DNA of 64,000 nt, from the NCBI GenBank assembly GCA_019828595.1, contig JAHQRK010000052.1, positions 44,712 to 108,711 on the forward strand, given 5' to 3'. Source of the DNA: Aphanomyces cochlioides (lineage: Eukaryota > Oomycota > Saprolegniomycetes > Saprolegniales > Verrucalvaceae). Below are positions 52,656 to 63,001 of this stretch, in pieces (the stretch's first letter is position 1; the number at the start of each line of letters is the position of its first letter). The notes under the pieces are model-generated. The model saw only the letters and a program-made list of their open reading frames with translations, did no database searches and was not told where the DNA came from. The translations under genes and the position numbers were made by a program.

Positions 52656-53384
52656 TTGATGGACATACTGCACCCCCCAGACGCGTCAACCTTGGCCGAT
52701 ATGGATGTGTATAAGCCCAACAAAGCTAAGGATGTGCAAGTCTCTCAACAGCAAGCCACCCTACCACGATTCGACCTCGACGAACGGGCTGTGGTGGTTG
52801 CCTTTGACGGCGCTATCAAGGTGAAGGAGAAACTCGGCAGCTTCGGCTTTGTGATCTGGTAGCTGCCTGGTTGGAGCGTGCTGTGGGCAGAAAATGGCGT
52901 CCTCGCCGATGCGACGGTTAACCTTGCAGAGTACAGTGGACTGATTGCGGCCTTGGGATGTGCCTTGAGTCTAAGCCTGGCGAATCCAGTGATCTTCGGT
53001 GATTCACGCTTGGTTATCCACCAAGTACTGGGGTGGATGCCGAGCAAGCAGTCCCATTTACAGAGCTGCCTTGATCGGGTCCGCGCACTAAGAGATCGAG
53101 CGACTGGGGTGGAATTTCACCACGTGAAGCGGGAATGGAACGGCGCCGCTGATCTGCTGGCTGGGCTCGCACTGCAAGACCGGGCTGGAGGGCAAGTGCT
53201 GGACGAATCGGTCCTGGAAGAGCTACAGCGACGCAACCTGCTGCCGGAGCTTCTGCACCCCGCCGCTGCCGTTGCAACCCCGATGATTATGGCGTTCCAA
53301 GCAAGGTCGACGGAGAAGATGGCTGCCCTGAGTGGATCGAGTGAGCAAAGCACAAGACCGAGAGAGAGAATTGGCGAATATTAA
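52656..53384 (+). pseudogene. Second (archaeal-type) RNase H of the gypsy element
   Basis: VVAFDGAIK, then NLAEYSGLIAALGCAL, IFGDSRLVIHQVLGW, VEFHHVKREWNGAADLLAGLAL: the D-E-D-D set of an additional RNase H, all four acids kept. A TAG at 52860 (after FGFVIW) breaks the frame. Dual RNase H is known in some gypsy lineages. Confidence 0.65.
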
Positions 53385-54580
53385 GTGCTATTTGCGGGGC
53401 GAAGTCAGCAACCTGACTGAGACGGAGTGTCGTTTGTTGCCCAAGTTAGCCGGTCAGTTCGAAATCGGCGAGCGAGGGGCTCTATACCGCGTCGAGTGGT
53501 CGTCGAAGAGATCGCCCGAAGAGCGCATGCAATGGAAGCTGGTGATCCCGCCGCGGGATCACCAGAGATGCAAATGTTTATTTGCGCCAACGACTCACTC
53601 TTGGACCTCAACATCATCGAGGACATTGTGAATCCCAAAAATGAGGAAAATTAAAAATAATTTGCATTTTAAAAGGGATGAATAAATTATCCTATTTTTG
53701 TATAGAAAAGAATAAATTATTCTATTTTTTGTATGAGATAAATAAATAATGAAGTGGTCATCATATGAAGAATAAATTACAGAACATATTTTCGGCAAGT
53801 CTGATCCCGCGAGTCCTGGTCAAGGTGGTGCTGGCTCATTGTCATGACGACGCTCAGGGTGGACACGCAAAGTTCCAACGGACGTATGAGCGCGCAAGTG
53901 CCCACTTCTATTGGAGACTGATGTACGCCGACACGAAAGACTACGTTGCCGACTGCGCCATCTGCAATACAGCTGGGCCACCGCCGAACTTTCGAGCCTT
54001 GAGTCCAGGGAACCTCACCCCGGAAGGACCGTTAGATGTGGTGTGCATGGATGCCGCGACCGACATGCCGTCATCGTTCAGAGGGAACCCCCAGTTGATC
54101 GTCTTCGCCGATGTGTTCACGGGCTTCATCATGACCAAGGCGACACCGAATCGGACGGTTCACACAGTCGCTCTCGCCTTCGAGGAAGTCGTTTTCCGCC
54201 ACTTTGGGGCCTGCTGTGAACTGCGCCATGACCGCGATCCTTCCTTCATGTCAAACGTGTTCAAGTATTTCTGTGAGATGTTGGGACAGCGGCAGATGCT
54301 GACCTTTGCGTACCGTCCGCAGGCGAATGGCCTTGCCGAGCGATCGATCCAAGTGATGGTCCGTGCCGTGAAGCACTATGTTCAGGATCCGAAGCAAAGA
54401 GACTGGGACGACTGGGCTGAGAGACTGGTGTTCGAGATGAACACGTCCGTGTCGGTCGTGCGCAAGGAGACTCCGTTCTTCCTCATGCACGGATGGGACC
54501 CGCACACCACGATCACTGCGAGCTGCCGACAGTCCGTGGGGACGCCGAGCAAGAAGCTTATCGCTGGCGATTGCAAGTCC
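53385..54580 (+). pseudogene. Gypsy integrase, interrupted by a 250-bp insertion
   Basis: The N-terminal part ends KLVIP at 53551 and resumes RVLVKVVLAHCHDDAQGGH at 53810. The zinc domain (HCHDDAQGGH ... DCAICN) and core D (CMDAATDMP), D (RHDRDPSF) and E (RPQANGLAERS) are all retained, but the frame shifts again near 54545. Confidence 0.75.
53552..53801. mobile_element. 250-bp AT-rich insertion with 9-bp target duplication
   Basis: TGATCCCGC occurs at 53543-53551 and 53802-53810; removing one copy plus the 250 bp restores a continuous integrase reading. The insert is AT-rich (repeated AATAAATTAT), starts CGCGGGATCACCAG, which is inverse to the target, and shows no clear terminal repeats. The 9-bp duplication suggests a Mutator-like origin. 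Confidence 0.65.
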
Positions 54581-55260
54581 ACCAGCAGCAAGTGTATTGC
54601 CATGCATTGAATCGAGACCTGGTTGGTGCGGCCCTCGCTAGCCGCGCGCGTCGTCACAATGAGCAACTGCCTGAAGACGTCGATGAACGTATCAAAGTGG
54701 GTGATGCAGTGTGGCTGTACTTCGACCAGGTTAAGCCCGGCGTGAAAGTCAAGTTAGCCCACTGGTGGCACGGCCCTTTCCGCGTGTTATCGCGCCCCAA
54801 TGATTACTCAAGCGAATTGAAGTCGCGTGTGCGTCATACAGGGAAAGTCTATCGGTTCCACGCGGTTGTGCACGACTCTCGGCTGAAGCCGCGACGGGTC
54901 TACCTAGAGCGGCCAGTGGAATTACTGCAAAATGTGCCGGAGATTGACTTCGACGAAGAGCTAGCATTACCCGACGACTCATTTCTTGGTGGACGACCCG
55001 ACCGCGACGATGTACTGGGCTCGCGCCCGCAAGTTGTGGCTGTGCGAAACGTGCGATACACACAAGGCACGAAGGAGTATGAAGTTCAATTTTACCGGGG
55101 TGGACCGTGGATATGGGAAGCGCTTGTCAATATTCCGCCGTCTGAACTGATTTACGAATTTGAGCAAGTGCGCCTCGGGTTTGATCGGCTTGCGATGATG
55201 GTCCAGGAAGAGCTCCACCCGATCGAAGAGGAGGAGACGAAGGACGACGATCAAGCGTAA
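54581..55260 (+). pseudogene. Gypsy integrase C-terminus with GPY/F and chromodomain-like region
   Basis: The frame open from 54493 gives VGDAVWLYFDQVKPGVKVK and HWWHGPFRVL (GPY/F module), and later VVAVRNVRYTQGTKEYEVQF ... GGPWIWEALVNI, a chromodomain-like fold used by chromoviruses for target choice. It ends at 55258-55260 in an acidic tail. Confidence 0.65.
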
Positions 55261-55330
55261 ATCCCAGCCCAGCGGCGCTCGAAATGGATTCCGATATCCC
55301 GGTTCGTCGGTACCTGGGTCAAGTCTCAGC

Positions 55331-56460
55331 CTAGTGCTTGTGGAGATCCCGGTTCGGAGGCGAGCCCGGAGGTGGTTGCGGTGCCCACTGACGATGTTGG
55401 GAACATTGCTTGATTGGGGCCTTGCAGCGAGCCATATGCTTCGTCGTGATCCAGCGACATTGCTCCCCGTGGTGGCCAACTCTACGTTGCATACAATCCG
55501 CCAGCGGTAGAGCGCAGCGTCGGTCTTCTTTCCCAGGGTAGCGGTGGTCACACAGCTTCTCGTTCATGGCTTGGTGGTAGCGCTGAGCTTCTGCTGATAT
55601 CTTGTCCTCGTATACCCAGTACGACTTTGTCGCGGCTCCCGGGTTCTCCACTATCTCATAGTCGGAGTCGTCAGAGTTGTCCACCACGGGTGATGCGGGG
55701 GCCGCAAAGAGATCATCGTCCTGGTCAGCCGACGGTGTGGCTGCTCCGTCAGAATCGATCGTCACAGACTCCCGAATGGCTTCGCGCATGCGCGCGACAA
55801 GTGAACTTGGTGGCGTGTCTATGGGTGGACCGAGGTCAACACCCGTGCTGGAGAGATCCTGGCCACTGGCAGGCGCGACAACGATGCTTGATAAGGTCTC
55901 AGACCCCTTCGCCCCCGACAAGGCCTTCAGCTACACGAGTTGCTTCAACAAGGGAGGGTGGATGTTAGTACCTGAGACTCCAACGCGTCGATTTGCCGCC
56001 CCTGCGCCTCAAAGCGACTCTCCTGCAATTGAATGAGATTCGCTTGGGTCCCCACTTGCTCCTCAAGAACGCTGATTTTCTGCGTCGCTTGCGCTGTGGC
56101 CAGAACGCTTGCCGCGAGTTGGTGACTGCTTCTGAGCAGCAAGGAATGAGCGATGGAGATGAACTCTTGACGTGTCCTCGAGTCATGGATCCATCCATGA
56201 GCGTCGCGTCTAATCAACTGCCGGGAGTTGGCGAGCGTATCAACAGCTGCGTGCGTAAGCGAAGGGAGGTCGACCAACGAAGAAGCAGCGCCAGGGGAGG
56301 TCCCTTGAAGGCGCAGAGCATGGTTTCCAAGCTCGGTGGTGAGCTCCGACGCGGCTATGCTCAAAGCGGCCTGAAAGGACGACATGACGGCTGGCTGAGG
56401 CGCGAGCTGGTTGGATTGTGAGCCTGATGGCTTGGTTCCGTCAGAGCCCTTTGATGGCAT
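55331..56460 (-). CDS. Antisense gene 3 in gypsy element: coiled coil plus Cys/His tail, two exons (360 aa)
   Basis: Exon 1 56460-55972 (163 codons) starts at an ATG (MPSKGSDG) and contains a long helical stretch (SVLEEQVGTQANLIQLQESR, FEAQGRQIDALESQ). A 47-nt GT-AG intron (55971-55925) joins it in frame to exon 2 (55924-55331): an acidic Ser/Asp region (DNSDDSDYEIVENPG) and a Cys/His-rich end (EKLCDHRYPG ... RCKAPIKQCSQH), perhaps zinc binding. It opposes pol inside the element. Unspliced, the frame stops after 171 codons. No known family recognised. Confidence 0.5.
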
Positions 56461-56654
56461 CGATCAGTTGGTTAGCGAGGACGGTGCACAGAATCCGCGA
56501 ACAAACTGACTCAGGAAATCAATCGACAAATGCTCCTGTATTATCAGCCAATGGGATTGTACTATGAAGACTCTAAGCGTGTCAAGCGAGCCGATCAGTC
56601 GAGGGGCAGCGCGGGGAAGTCGATGCGAGGGCCGTAGCCGTCGATGTGGTAGCT

Positions 56655-57110
56655 TTACCCGAAGGGGCACTCGTCTTTGTAGTGGGAGCAAGACGGCGCG
56701 TTTGGCAAGTCTCCTGGCGTGATCCCCGAGCACGGAGCACCCATGTGCCCTCTCATGTCGCGATTGGCGTCGCGGTGGTCCAGGGGATATCTCTTAAGGT
56801 GCTGCGCTAACAGCTCGCTCAGCCGCATGACGCCCTGGGCGAGTTCGGTGTGGCTCTCCTGCAACCGGCGGATCTCCCGGTCCTTTTGCATAATTTGGCG
56901 CTGCAGCTGACGAAAGATTTGAGCGTGCTCAGCGAGCGTGTGGCTGAACGTGTCTTGTTGGTGATGGGCTTCCCGAATGCGCGCCTGCACCTCTGTTTTG
57001 TGGTCATCCTGGTGGACGTGGAAGGTTTGAAGCGCCTGCCCTAGCTGCTGGTTGGCCGCTGCGATCACTTGGTGCATCCGATCAGTGTTGTCTTGGTTGT
57101 TGAGAGCCAT
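56655..57110 (-). CDS. Antisense gene 2 in gypsy element: coiled-coil protein (151 aa)
   Basis: ATG at 57110. Residues 8-105 are strongly helical with heptad-like spacing (ANQQLGQALQTFHVH, LQRQIMQKDREIRRLQ), followed by GAPCSG and APSCSHYKDEC at the end. Same design as its neighbours: coiled coil then Cys motif. Function unknown. Confidence 0.45.
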   Translation of the reverse strand: MALNNQDNTDRMHQVIAAANQQLGQALQTFHVHQDDHKTEVQARIREAHHQQDTFSHTLAEHAQIFRQLQRQIMQKDREIRRLQESHTELAQGVMRLSELLAQHLKRYPLDHRDANRDMRGHMGAPCSGITPGDLPNAPSCSHYKDECPFG

Positions 57111-57241
57111 GGCCAGAAGAAGATGAGCGACAACGATGGTGAAAAGGAAAATGAAGAAGAAGATGTCGTGTTGCTCAAGGAATTGACTATGATGGCTATT
57201 CCGTTGGCTCGTCTTGTGAAAATTCGGTCTGTGAGGAGCTG

Positions 57242-57748
57242 TCAGGAGCTGTCAGTTGGCTGGGCCGGATGCATCCCGGAGCGACGATATGGGCAGCGCG
57301 CCAAGGAGTTGCGACAAGGATGGCCTTTGTTTGTTAACATGCCGCACAGTTCGACGCCTGGACGACGGCGTGGCGAGCGCCCCTGCGATTGCACCGCAAG
57401 TCGAAGGTTGTCCAAGTCGGCTGCGAGCTTGACCACAGCTCGCCCATATTGAACCACACTGTTTGCCGTATTGTCAACGGATACCTTTTGTCGAGTGAGT
57501 CGGCTGTTGAGCTGCTCCGTGGCGGTGGTTTGTGTAGCCACACGCTCATTCATCTCAATGATGGCCGCGTCCTGTTTGTCAATCCGTGCCAGAATGTGAT
57601 TGATGTGGTTGACCTGGTTCTTCAGCCCCTCGATGCGGTCGTTTCTGAATGGCCCAGGAGTGCTCGCGTCGAATGGAGTCTCATCGCCGGATTCGTTGTC
57701 CTGCGGTAGCGGGGAATGCTCCGGAGAGTTGACGGCGTTGTCGCCCAT
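57242..57748 (-). CDS. Antisense gene 1 in gypsy element: coiled coil plus Cys motif (168 aa)
   Basis: First ATG at 57748. An acidic N-terminus is followed by a helical region (IEGLKNQVNHINHILARID, LAADLDNLRLAVQ) and a C-terminal ELCGMLTNKGHPCRN with RCPYRRSGMH, a C-x-T-x-G-x-C pattern like small zinc-binding domains. It lies closest to the 3' LTR, from which antisense transcription could begin. Confidence 0.45.
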   Translation of the reverse strand: MGDNAVNSPEHSPLPQDNESGDETPFDASTPGPFRNDRIEGLKNQVNHINHILARIDKQDAAIIEMNERVATQTTATEQLNSRLTRQKVSVDNTANSVVQYGRAVVKLAADLDNLRLAVQSQGRSPRRRPGVELCGMLTNKGHPCRNSLARCPYRRSGMHPAQPTDSS

Positions 57749-58103
57749 CTTGCCCGACACCAAGAAAATTCCGGGAAGCGGCGCCACCGACGAAACATCT
57801 TGTGGTGAGCCTGGCCCTTGTAGCGACGACTCACCGGTGGTGGCGATGGTAGCGACTGACTCATTTTGTCTCGAATGATCTTGTCCTTGCGGCGCACGAC
57901 TTGTGGCTTACGATTGGCGGTGAACGATCGCTTTGGCTCGAGATCCGAAGAGTCGCTTGACAGATACGAGTGTGGGCGATGTCTGTTGAAGCTGAGCTAA
58001 ATGTCGAAAACGCTTGTGGATCAAGTAAGCGAAGCCCAGCGAGTGTCGCTTGTCGGTTGACAGCCGTTTGTGTCCGTGGCGTCACGAGCTGCCAGGGGTG
58101 GTT

Positions 58104-58854
58104 TGTGGCAAAGCGAGCCGCCACTCGCGAAACCAATCCAACGCGTAGGTTGACGCAAGGGGCGATGAACTATTGACTGGAAGGTCGCCAATCGCGACGG
58201 ACTACGAGTGGATTTCAGTGCCGGATTGTCCAGGAATTATGACCAAGGAGCAAGCAGTACAAGTGGAAAAGCAGAGCCCAACAAGCCAGAGCAGTGGCCA
58301 CCAATGGAGGGCGACCAACCAGGCTTGCAGTCAGTGTGGTGGCCTGCTGCGAGCGTGTTGCCAAGACTTATGGCCAATTGAGTGAGTGAGTAAAGGTCAG
58401 AGACCAATCGTGAAGCGAGACGGAGACAATTACAGAGCGTGCGTGCGAAGTTTGTAGCTTAGGAAAGAGAGGCAGTAGTTAGACAGAACTCTTTTTGGTT
58501 GGCGTTGAATGAACCTCTAAGTTTGTGGCGTCCCGTCGAGAGAGTTTAAGCGCCAAGAAGTTTGCAGGAGTTCCGTGAGTCTGTCGAAAACTCGCACCGT
58601 CAATCGCCCTCACCAACGCCAGTCAACGCTAGGCGTAGCTCGTGGGCAACCGAGCAACCAACCCCCTTTCCAGTCCTCCCAACCGTCCTTTTCCCCGGCA
58701 GCGGTCAACTACTGCGAACTTTCAACCCACAGTCGTGCCTCTCCATTTCCTTCGATCGCGTCTGGCTCACCTAAATGCCCCAGGCGACCTCTAACCTTCC
58801 ACCCCCCTTTCTTGCTACGAGAAGCTCGGACTTCACTGATCCGACTATCCCACA
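58104..58854 (+). repeat. Gypsy 3' LTR
   Basis: 751 bp, preceded by a purine-rich tract (AGGGGTGG) and followed by TTAG. Confidence 0.9.
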
Positions 58855-58858
58855 TTAG

Positions 58859-59849
58859 CCCCAGTTTCACATCTTGAGTAAGAAATTTGGACAGAACACA
58901 TCTAGAATAAGAAAATTGGGACCATGGGACGATTACAAACCTTGTCAAGTTTACTGGAGTTCAAACTTTGCCAGTAAGTTTTTTTGCCAAAATCTGCAAA
59001 ACGTGGATCGTATCGACAAGGGGGTCCTCTATCAGTGTATTCCAAAGAGATGTTGTAGCCTTCAACAAAAATCTCAGTCAGAACTACTGTAGTCTCCGAC
59101 AAACTCGACGAGAGTTTCACTGGAGCATAACGTCACAGGCCTAGACACATGGATAGAGCAAATTCGAAGATGGGAAGAACCACTAATCATCCAGACAATG
59201 CTCATTTTTTTGAGTGAATACTATCGCTAGGAAGGCTACGCGTACTGAATACTCCTATTGATAGTAGCAAGGATAGGCGAGAGCACCTAGTAAGATGGCT
59301 GCGTCATGGTGTATATACGGTTTCCATAACGAGCTGCAGCGCAAGCTCGGATGCGTATTGTCCCCTCTCGCATCCAATTCAAGATTTCATCCACGATCAT
59401 AATACTACGTTGGAAGTGTCGTTCAATCTGTGTCAAGGGAACCTGACATTCAAACACGTTGTGACAACCACGCACCGCTTTTCTACCGTATGTATATGAG
59501 TGGCCCATTGGGTAGCCCGGGTAGCTCTGGTCGGTACAGTCTGATCCGTGCCCAGGTCTTCGCGTGGGAAGGGCTGGGTTGCGCACACGATGGTGAATAA
59601 GGAACTGAATTACGCTTAACGAAACTTTCAGACTACAACTAGCATACGCGTGCTCGGACACACAATCAGCACGCGTACAGCTACAGATCGTGACGTTGAG
59701 AAAGCATTCAGGAACATTCAGACGTGCAATCGACAGGACATGTATGTTATCCGGAGAGCCGGATAACAAGTCTTCTAGACTTTGGATGCTGCTGATTCAT
59801 CCAAAGTCTCTTGTTGGTGGACGACCAAGCTACCAGAACACGGCCCCTC
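58859..59849. other. No gene recognised; contains a 45-bp piece of gene B
   Basis: 59496-59540 reads MSGPLGSPGSSGRYS on the plus strand and is identical in DNA to part of the gene B 93-bp unit. Surrounding frames carry nothing recognisable. Confidence 0.5.
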
Positions 59850-60443
59850 CTACAGAAGGCGGCGCACACGGGTCCTGCGGCGAAGACGAGGTGGGGCAGA
59901 AGATTCTCTGTCCCTGTCAATGGGCTGAAAGCCGTTGTCCACCCAACCATGCGTACGATGGGCTTGTGAGCGGTGAGGTGTGTTCAGATGGGCACCACTT
60001 GGTTTGCTGGCACGACGACTTGTAGACGAGACCCCTGGCTTCGGAAAGTTGGTGCGTCGAGGCATGTTGGTTTGTTGCTCTTCAAGTCCATCAATTTGCA
60101 ATTGCATCTGAATGCTGGCACGTTTCATTGCCTCGTGGACGTTGGAAAGGTGCATATTTTGGCGGAAAAACGCCTTAACCAAAGTAGGCACGTCTTCTAT
60201 GAGGTTTTCAATCGGTTCCCACGTAGACTCGGCGTCTTCCAATCCCATCCAATGCACAAGCAGAGCAAACGATTCGCCTTGGGGCTTCAGAGCAGAAATC
60301 GATCGTACGCAGTGTCCACCTTCGGTAAATCGTGCATAATTCATGATATCTTCTGTGACATTGTATTTTGCTTCAGCATAAAAGCATAGCCGACTTGCAT
60401 GGTGTGTCGACTGAATTTTCGGAGGCGTGATATCTTCTACCAC
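59850..60443 (-). pseudogene. Integrase C-terminal region with chromodomain
   Basis: ALLVHWMGLEDAESTWEPIE and NLIEDVPTLVKAFF form a clear chromodomain (aromatic W, ESTWEP). An Arg/Pro-rich tail ends at 59850. No ATG start; the part linking it to the integrase core is missing. Confidence 0.75.
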
Positions 60444-60472
60444 AAAAATCCAATCGGAAAGGGCTTGAACAA

Positions 60473-61365
60473 TTACTTTTGGACCACGGCGTTGTCATTT
60501 CTGAAGTGAGCCCCTCGGTCAGTAACCCAAGTAGTGACAGTGCCAAACATACTGAACCAGTGACAGAGACTGGACGCGCAGTTGGCAGCTGTGGCGGCGT
60601 CAAACGGTTGCAACATACGATATCCAGAGGCGTCGTCTTTGAGAACAAGGACGTACTTGTGACCTGTTGTTCGGTCTACCGGCAATGAGAGATAGTCGAA
60701 ATGGAGTAATTCATTTGGACGGGTGGCATGGAGCTGAGTTCCCAGTGGGCGAGGCATCATTCGTCCCGGACCGATAGGCATTGCAAACAGCGGCCCACAA
60801 ATTCCGTGACTTCATTGTCCATGCCGTCCCAGACATATAATTCCTTGAGTGGGGCAAGGGTTGCTTGGACGCCACGATGACCTGACAATCCAGCATGCGC
60901 GACAATACGCAGACGATGTTTGAGGTCCAGCGCAGTAGGTGGAATCCAGATACGACCGACACCGTTGCAGAAGCAACCTTTTGATGGGAACCATGCGACA
61001 TCTGAAGGGAGTTGCGAAGTGGCTTCGTTGCTCGCAGTAAACACCTCTTGGGCCTGTGCGATATCTTCCCATGATGGCCATTCAAAATCGGCAGCTTGGA
61101 GGGGCGCAGCCGGAGGTAGAGATAGCACGTTGATGGGAACGTTGGGCCTGCAATTTTCTGGTGCACCAGTTGATATGCCGCGTCGGTTTTGATGCGACAT
61201 TGGTGAGGGGGCAAGATCATGTTGACTTTTGGCTTGTGCAGCATCTTCTGAGCACCCAATCATCTTGTCCGCGACGTTCACTGTGTGCCACCGGGACAAC
61301 ATGTCCGCCCATACATTGTTCTCACCAGGGATGTGGATAATGGCGTACTTATAGCCGGACAAAGT
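60473..61365 (-). pseudogene. Gypsy integrase zinc domain and partial core
   Basis: One frame carries HIPGENNVWADMLSRW (end of RNase H) and the HHCC domain AHAGLSGHRGVQATL ... CLQC. A second frame (60781-60473) has LHFDYLSLPVDR (first D) and WVTDRGAHFRND (second D), then a stop; the segment with the catalytic E is deleted. Confidence 0.75.
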
Positions 61366-63001
61366 CATCGCCCATCGTTGGAGGCGATCAGCTTGGTGCC
61401 GTTGCATGCCAGAATCGGTGGCCAAGAATTGAATAGATACGCCAAGTTGCGATGGTCCGTGTAGATTGTAAATCCAGTTGGTCGAAGGAGGATATATTCG
61501 AGTCGTTTGCACGACTCGACGATGGCAAATGCTTCTTTGTCGGGTATGGGCCATCGACTGCTTGCCCCAGCAAAGCGCCCACTGAGGAAGGCAAGCGGTT
61601 TGTGTCGTTGTTGATGCAGTGGCAGGGCTGCGTCCTCGGGTGGGATTTGAGTAACGACAGATCCCCAAAAGTCTTGCGAGGCGTCGGCAAACAAGCTGAC
61701 GATGGCGTCGTCACTAGGGTGTGCCAGTGGAACCATGTCGAGCAGTGCTTGTTTCACAGCCGCGAAACACGCGTCATGAGCAGAAGACCAACCAAACTGA
61801 GATAATGACACTTTGTCCAACTTCTTTTGCTTCCGCGAGCCAACAGAACGTGCGACTGCCTCAAGTAGAGCCATGAGGGGAGCCACGAGCTCGGAGAACG
61901 AGGGCACATGCGAGCACATCCAGTTAGCGCAACATAAGAATGTTTGGAGTTGCCCGGCTGTAATCGGTGATGGCATCTCGACGAGACCGGCAATTCTTTC
62001 GGGGCAGTGTGCAATGCCTTCACCCGACACAATCTTCCCGCACCATTTGGCTGATGTGAGAAAGAATGAACACTTCTTGGGATGCAACTTGAGCCCAGTT
62101 TTCGCACAAGCGCGTAGCACGGCCTCGAGCACGTCGAATAGTGCATCAACAGTTGGAGCGTAACCCAAGATATCGTCGAGCCAGGCAAGGATTCCTCTGT
62201 ACATGATATCCTTGAAAATCAATTCGACCGTAGCTTGGCAATAGCCCACGCTATCATAACCGCCCATCGACACCCGAGTTGGGTATACATGCCGCGGTGA
62301 GTCATGATGGTGAAGAGCTCTTGGCTAAGCGTACCAAGAGGCAACTGCCAATATCCGCGGAACCAATCGAGGGTAAAAAAGTATTGGCTGCCAACAACCA
62401 AACCCATGGCAACCTCAAGTTGTGGCATGGGCCACTGGATTGGCTGCGTTCTGGCGTTGACAGCTCGGGTGTCCACCGTCATACGATATGACCCGTCTTG
62501 CTTGGGCACAATGCGAGGTGGACTCGCCCATCGACTGCTGGTGTTGATGTATACCAGGCCAGCCGATTCTAATTCGCTCAAATGCTGGTCCAGGTAAGCT
62601 TGATGGGCTGGAGGATAACGGCGAGCCGAGCAATGCACTGGCGTGGCGCCTTGTCGGAGACGCACTTCGAGTGGTGGAACTTTGACAGGCGGGTCAATAC
62701 CAAATCCAAGACGAAACACGTCCTTGTATTGCTGAAGCAATGCTCGGAGACGCTGCAAAGGCACGCTTGGGAGGCCATTCGCTGTTGCATCGTTAAGTCG
62801 TTCTTCGAGGAGCTCGGCAACCTGAACTTCGTCGTGGGCGACCAAATTAGGTAGTTCGACGTGGCTCTGATCTCCGAGGTGTGGGGTCATTTCCAGCGCT
62901 AAATTGGGCGCCAATGCGGGAGGCACAGGCGAGACGTCATCGAATGGGCATTCGTGGGAAATGGAATGCGCTCCAGTCACTGCGACCCCTTGTGAAAGCA
63001 C
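61365..63001 (-). pseudogene. Gypsy reverse transcriptase and RNase H
   Basis: The first frame (63001-62219) gives VPPLEVRLRQGATPV, SSRWASPPRIVPKQDGSYR, YFFTLDWFRGYWQLPLG; the second (62273-61365) gives ILAWLDDILGYA (catalytic LDD), LKLHPKKCSFF, RNase H LFADASQDFWGSVV, WPIPDKEAFAIVES and YTDHRNLAYLF. The frame changes near 62240 and again near 61400. Confidence 0.82.

Larger units (their letters stand above)
47287..58854 (+). mobile_element. Ty3/gypsy retrotransposon, complete but decayed (11.6 kb)
   Basis: LTRs 47287-48035 (749 bp) and 58104-58854 (751 bp), both TGTGG...CCACA, with target duplication TTAG (47283-47286, 58855-58858). Order: gag, protease, reverse transcriptase, RNase H, extra RNase H, integrase, chromodomain-like tail, then about 2.8 kb holding antisense genes, then the 3' LTR. 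Several frameshifts and stops, altered catalytic sites and one 250-bp insertion indicate inactivity. Confidence 0.9.
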
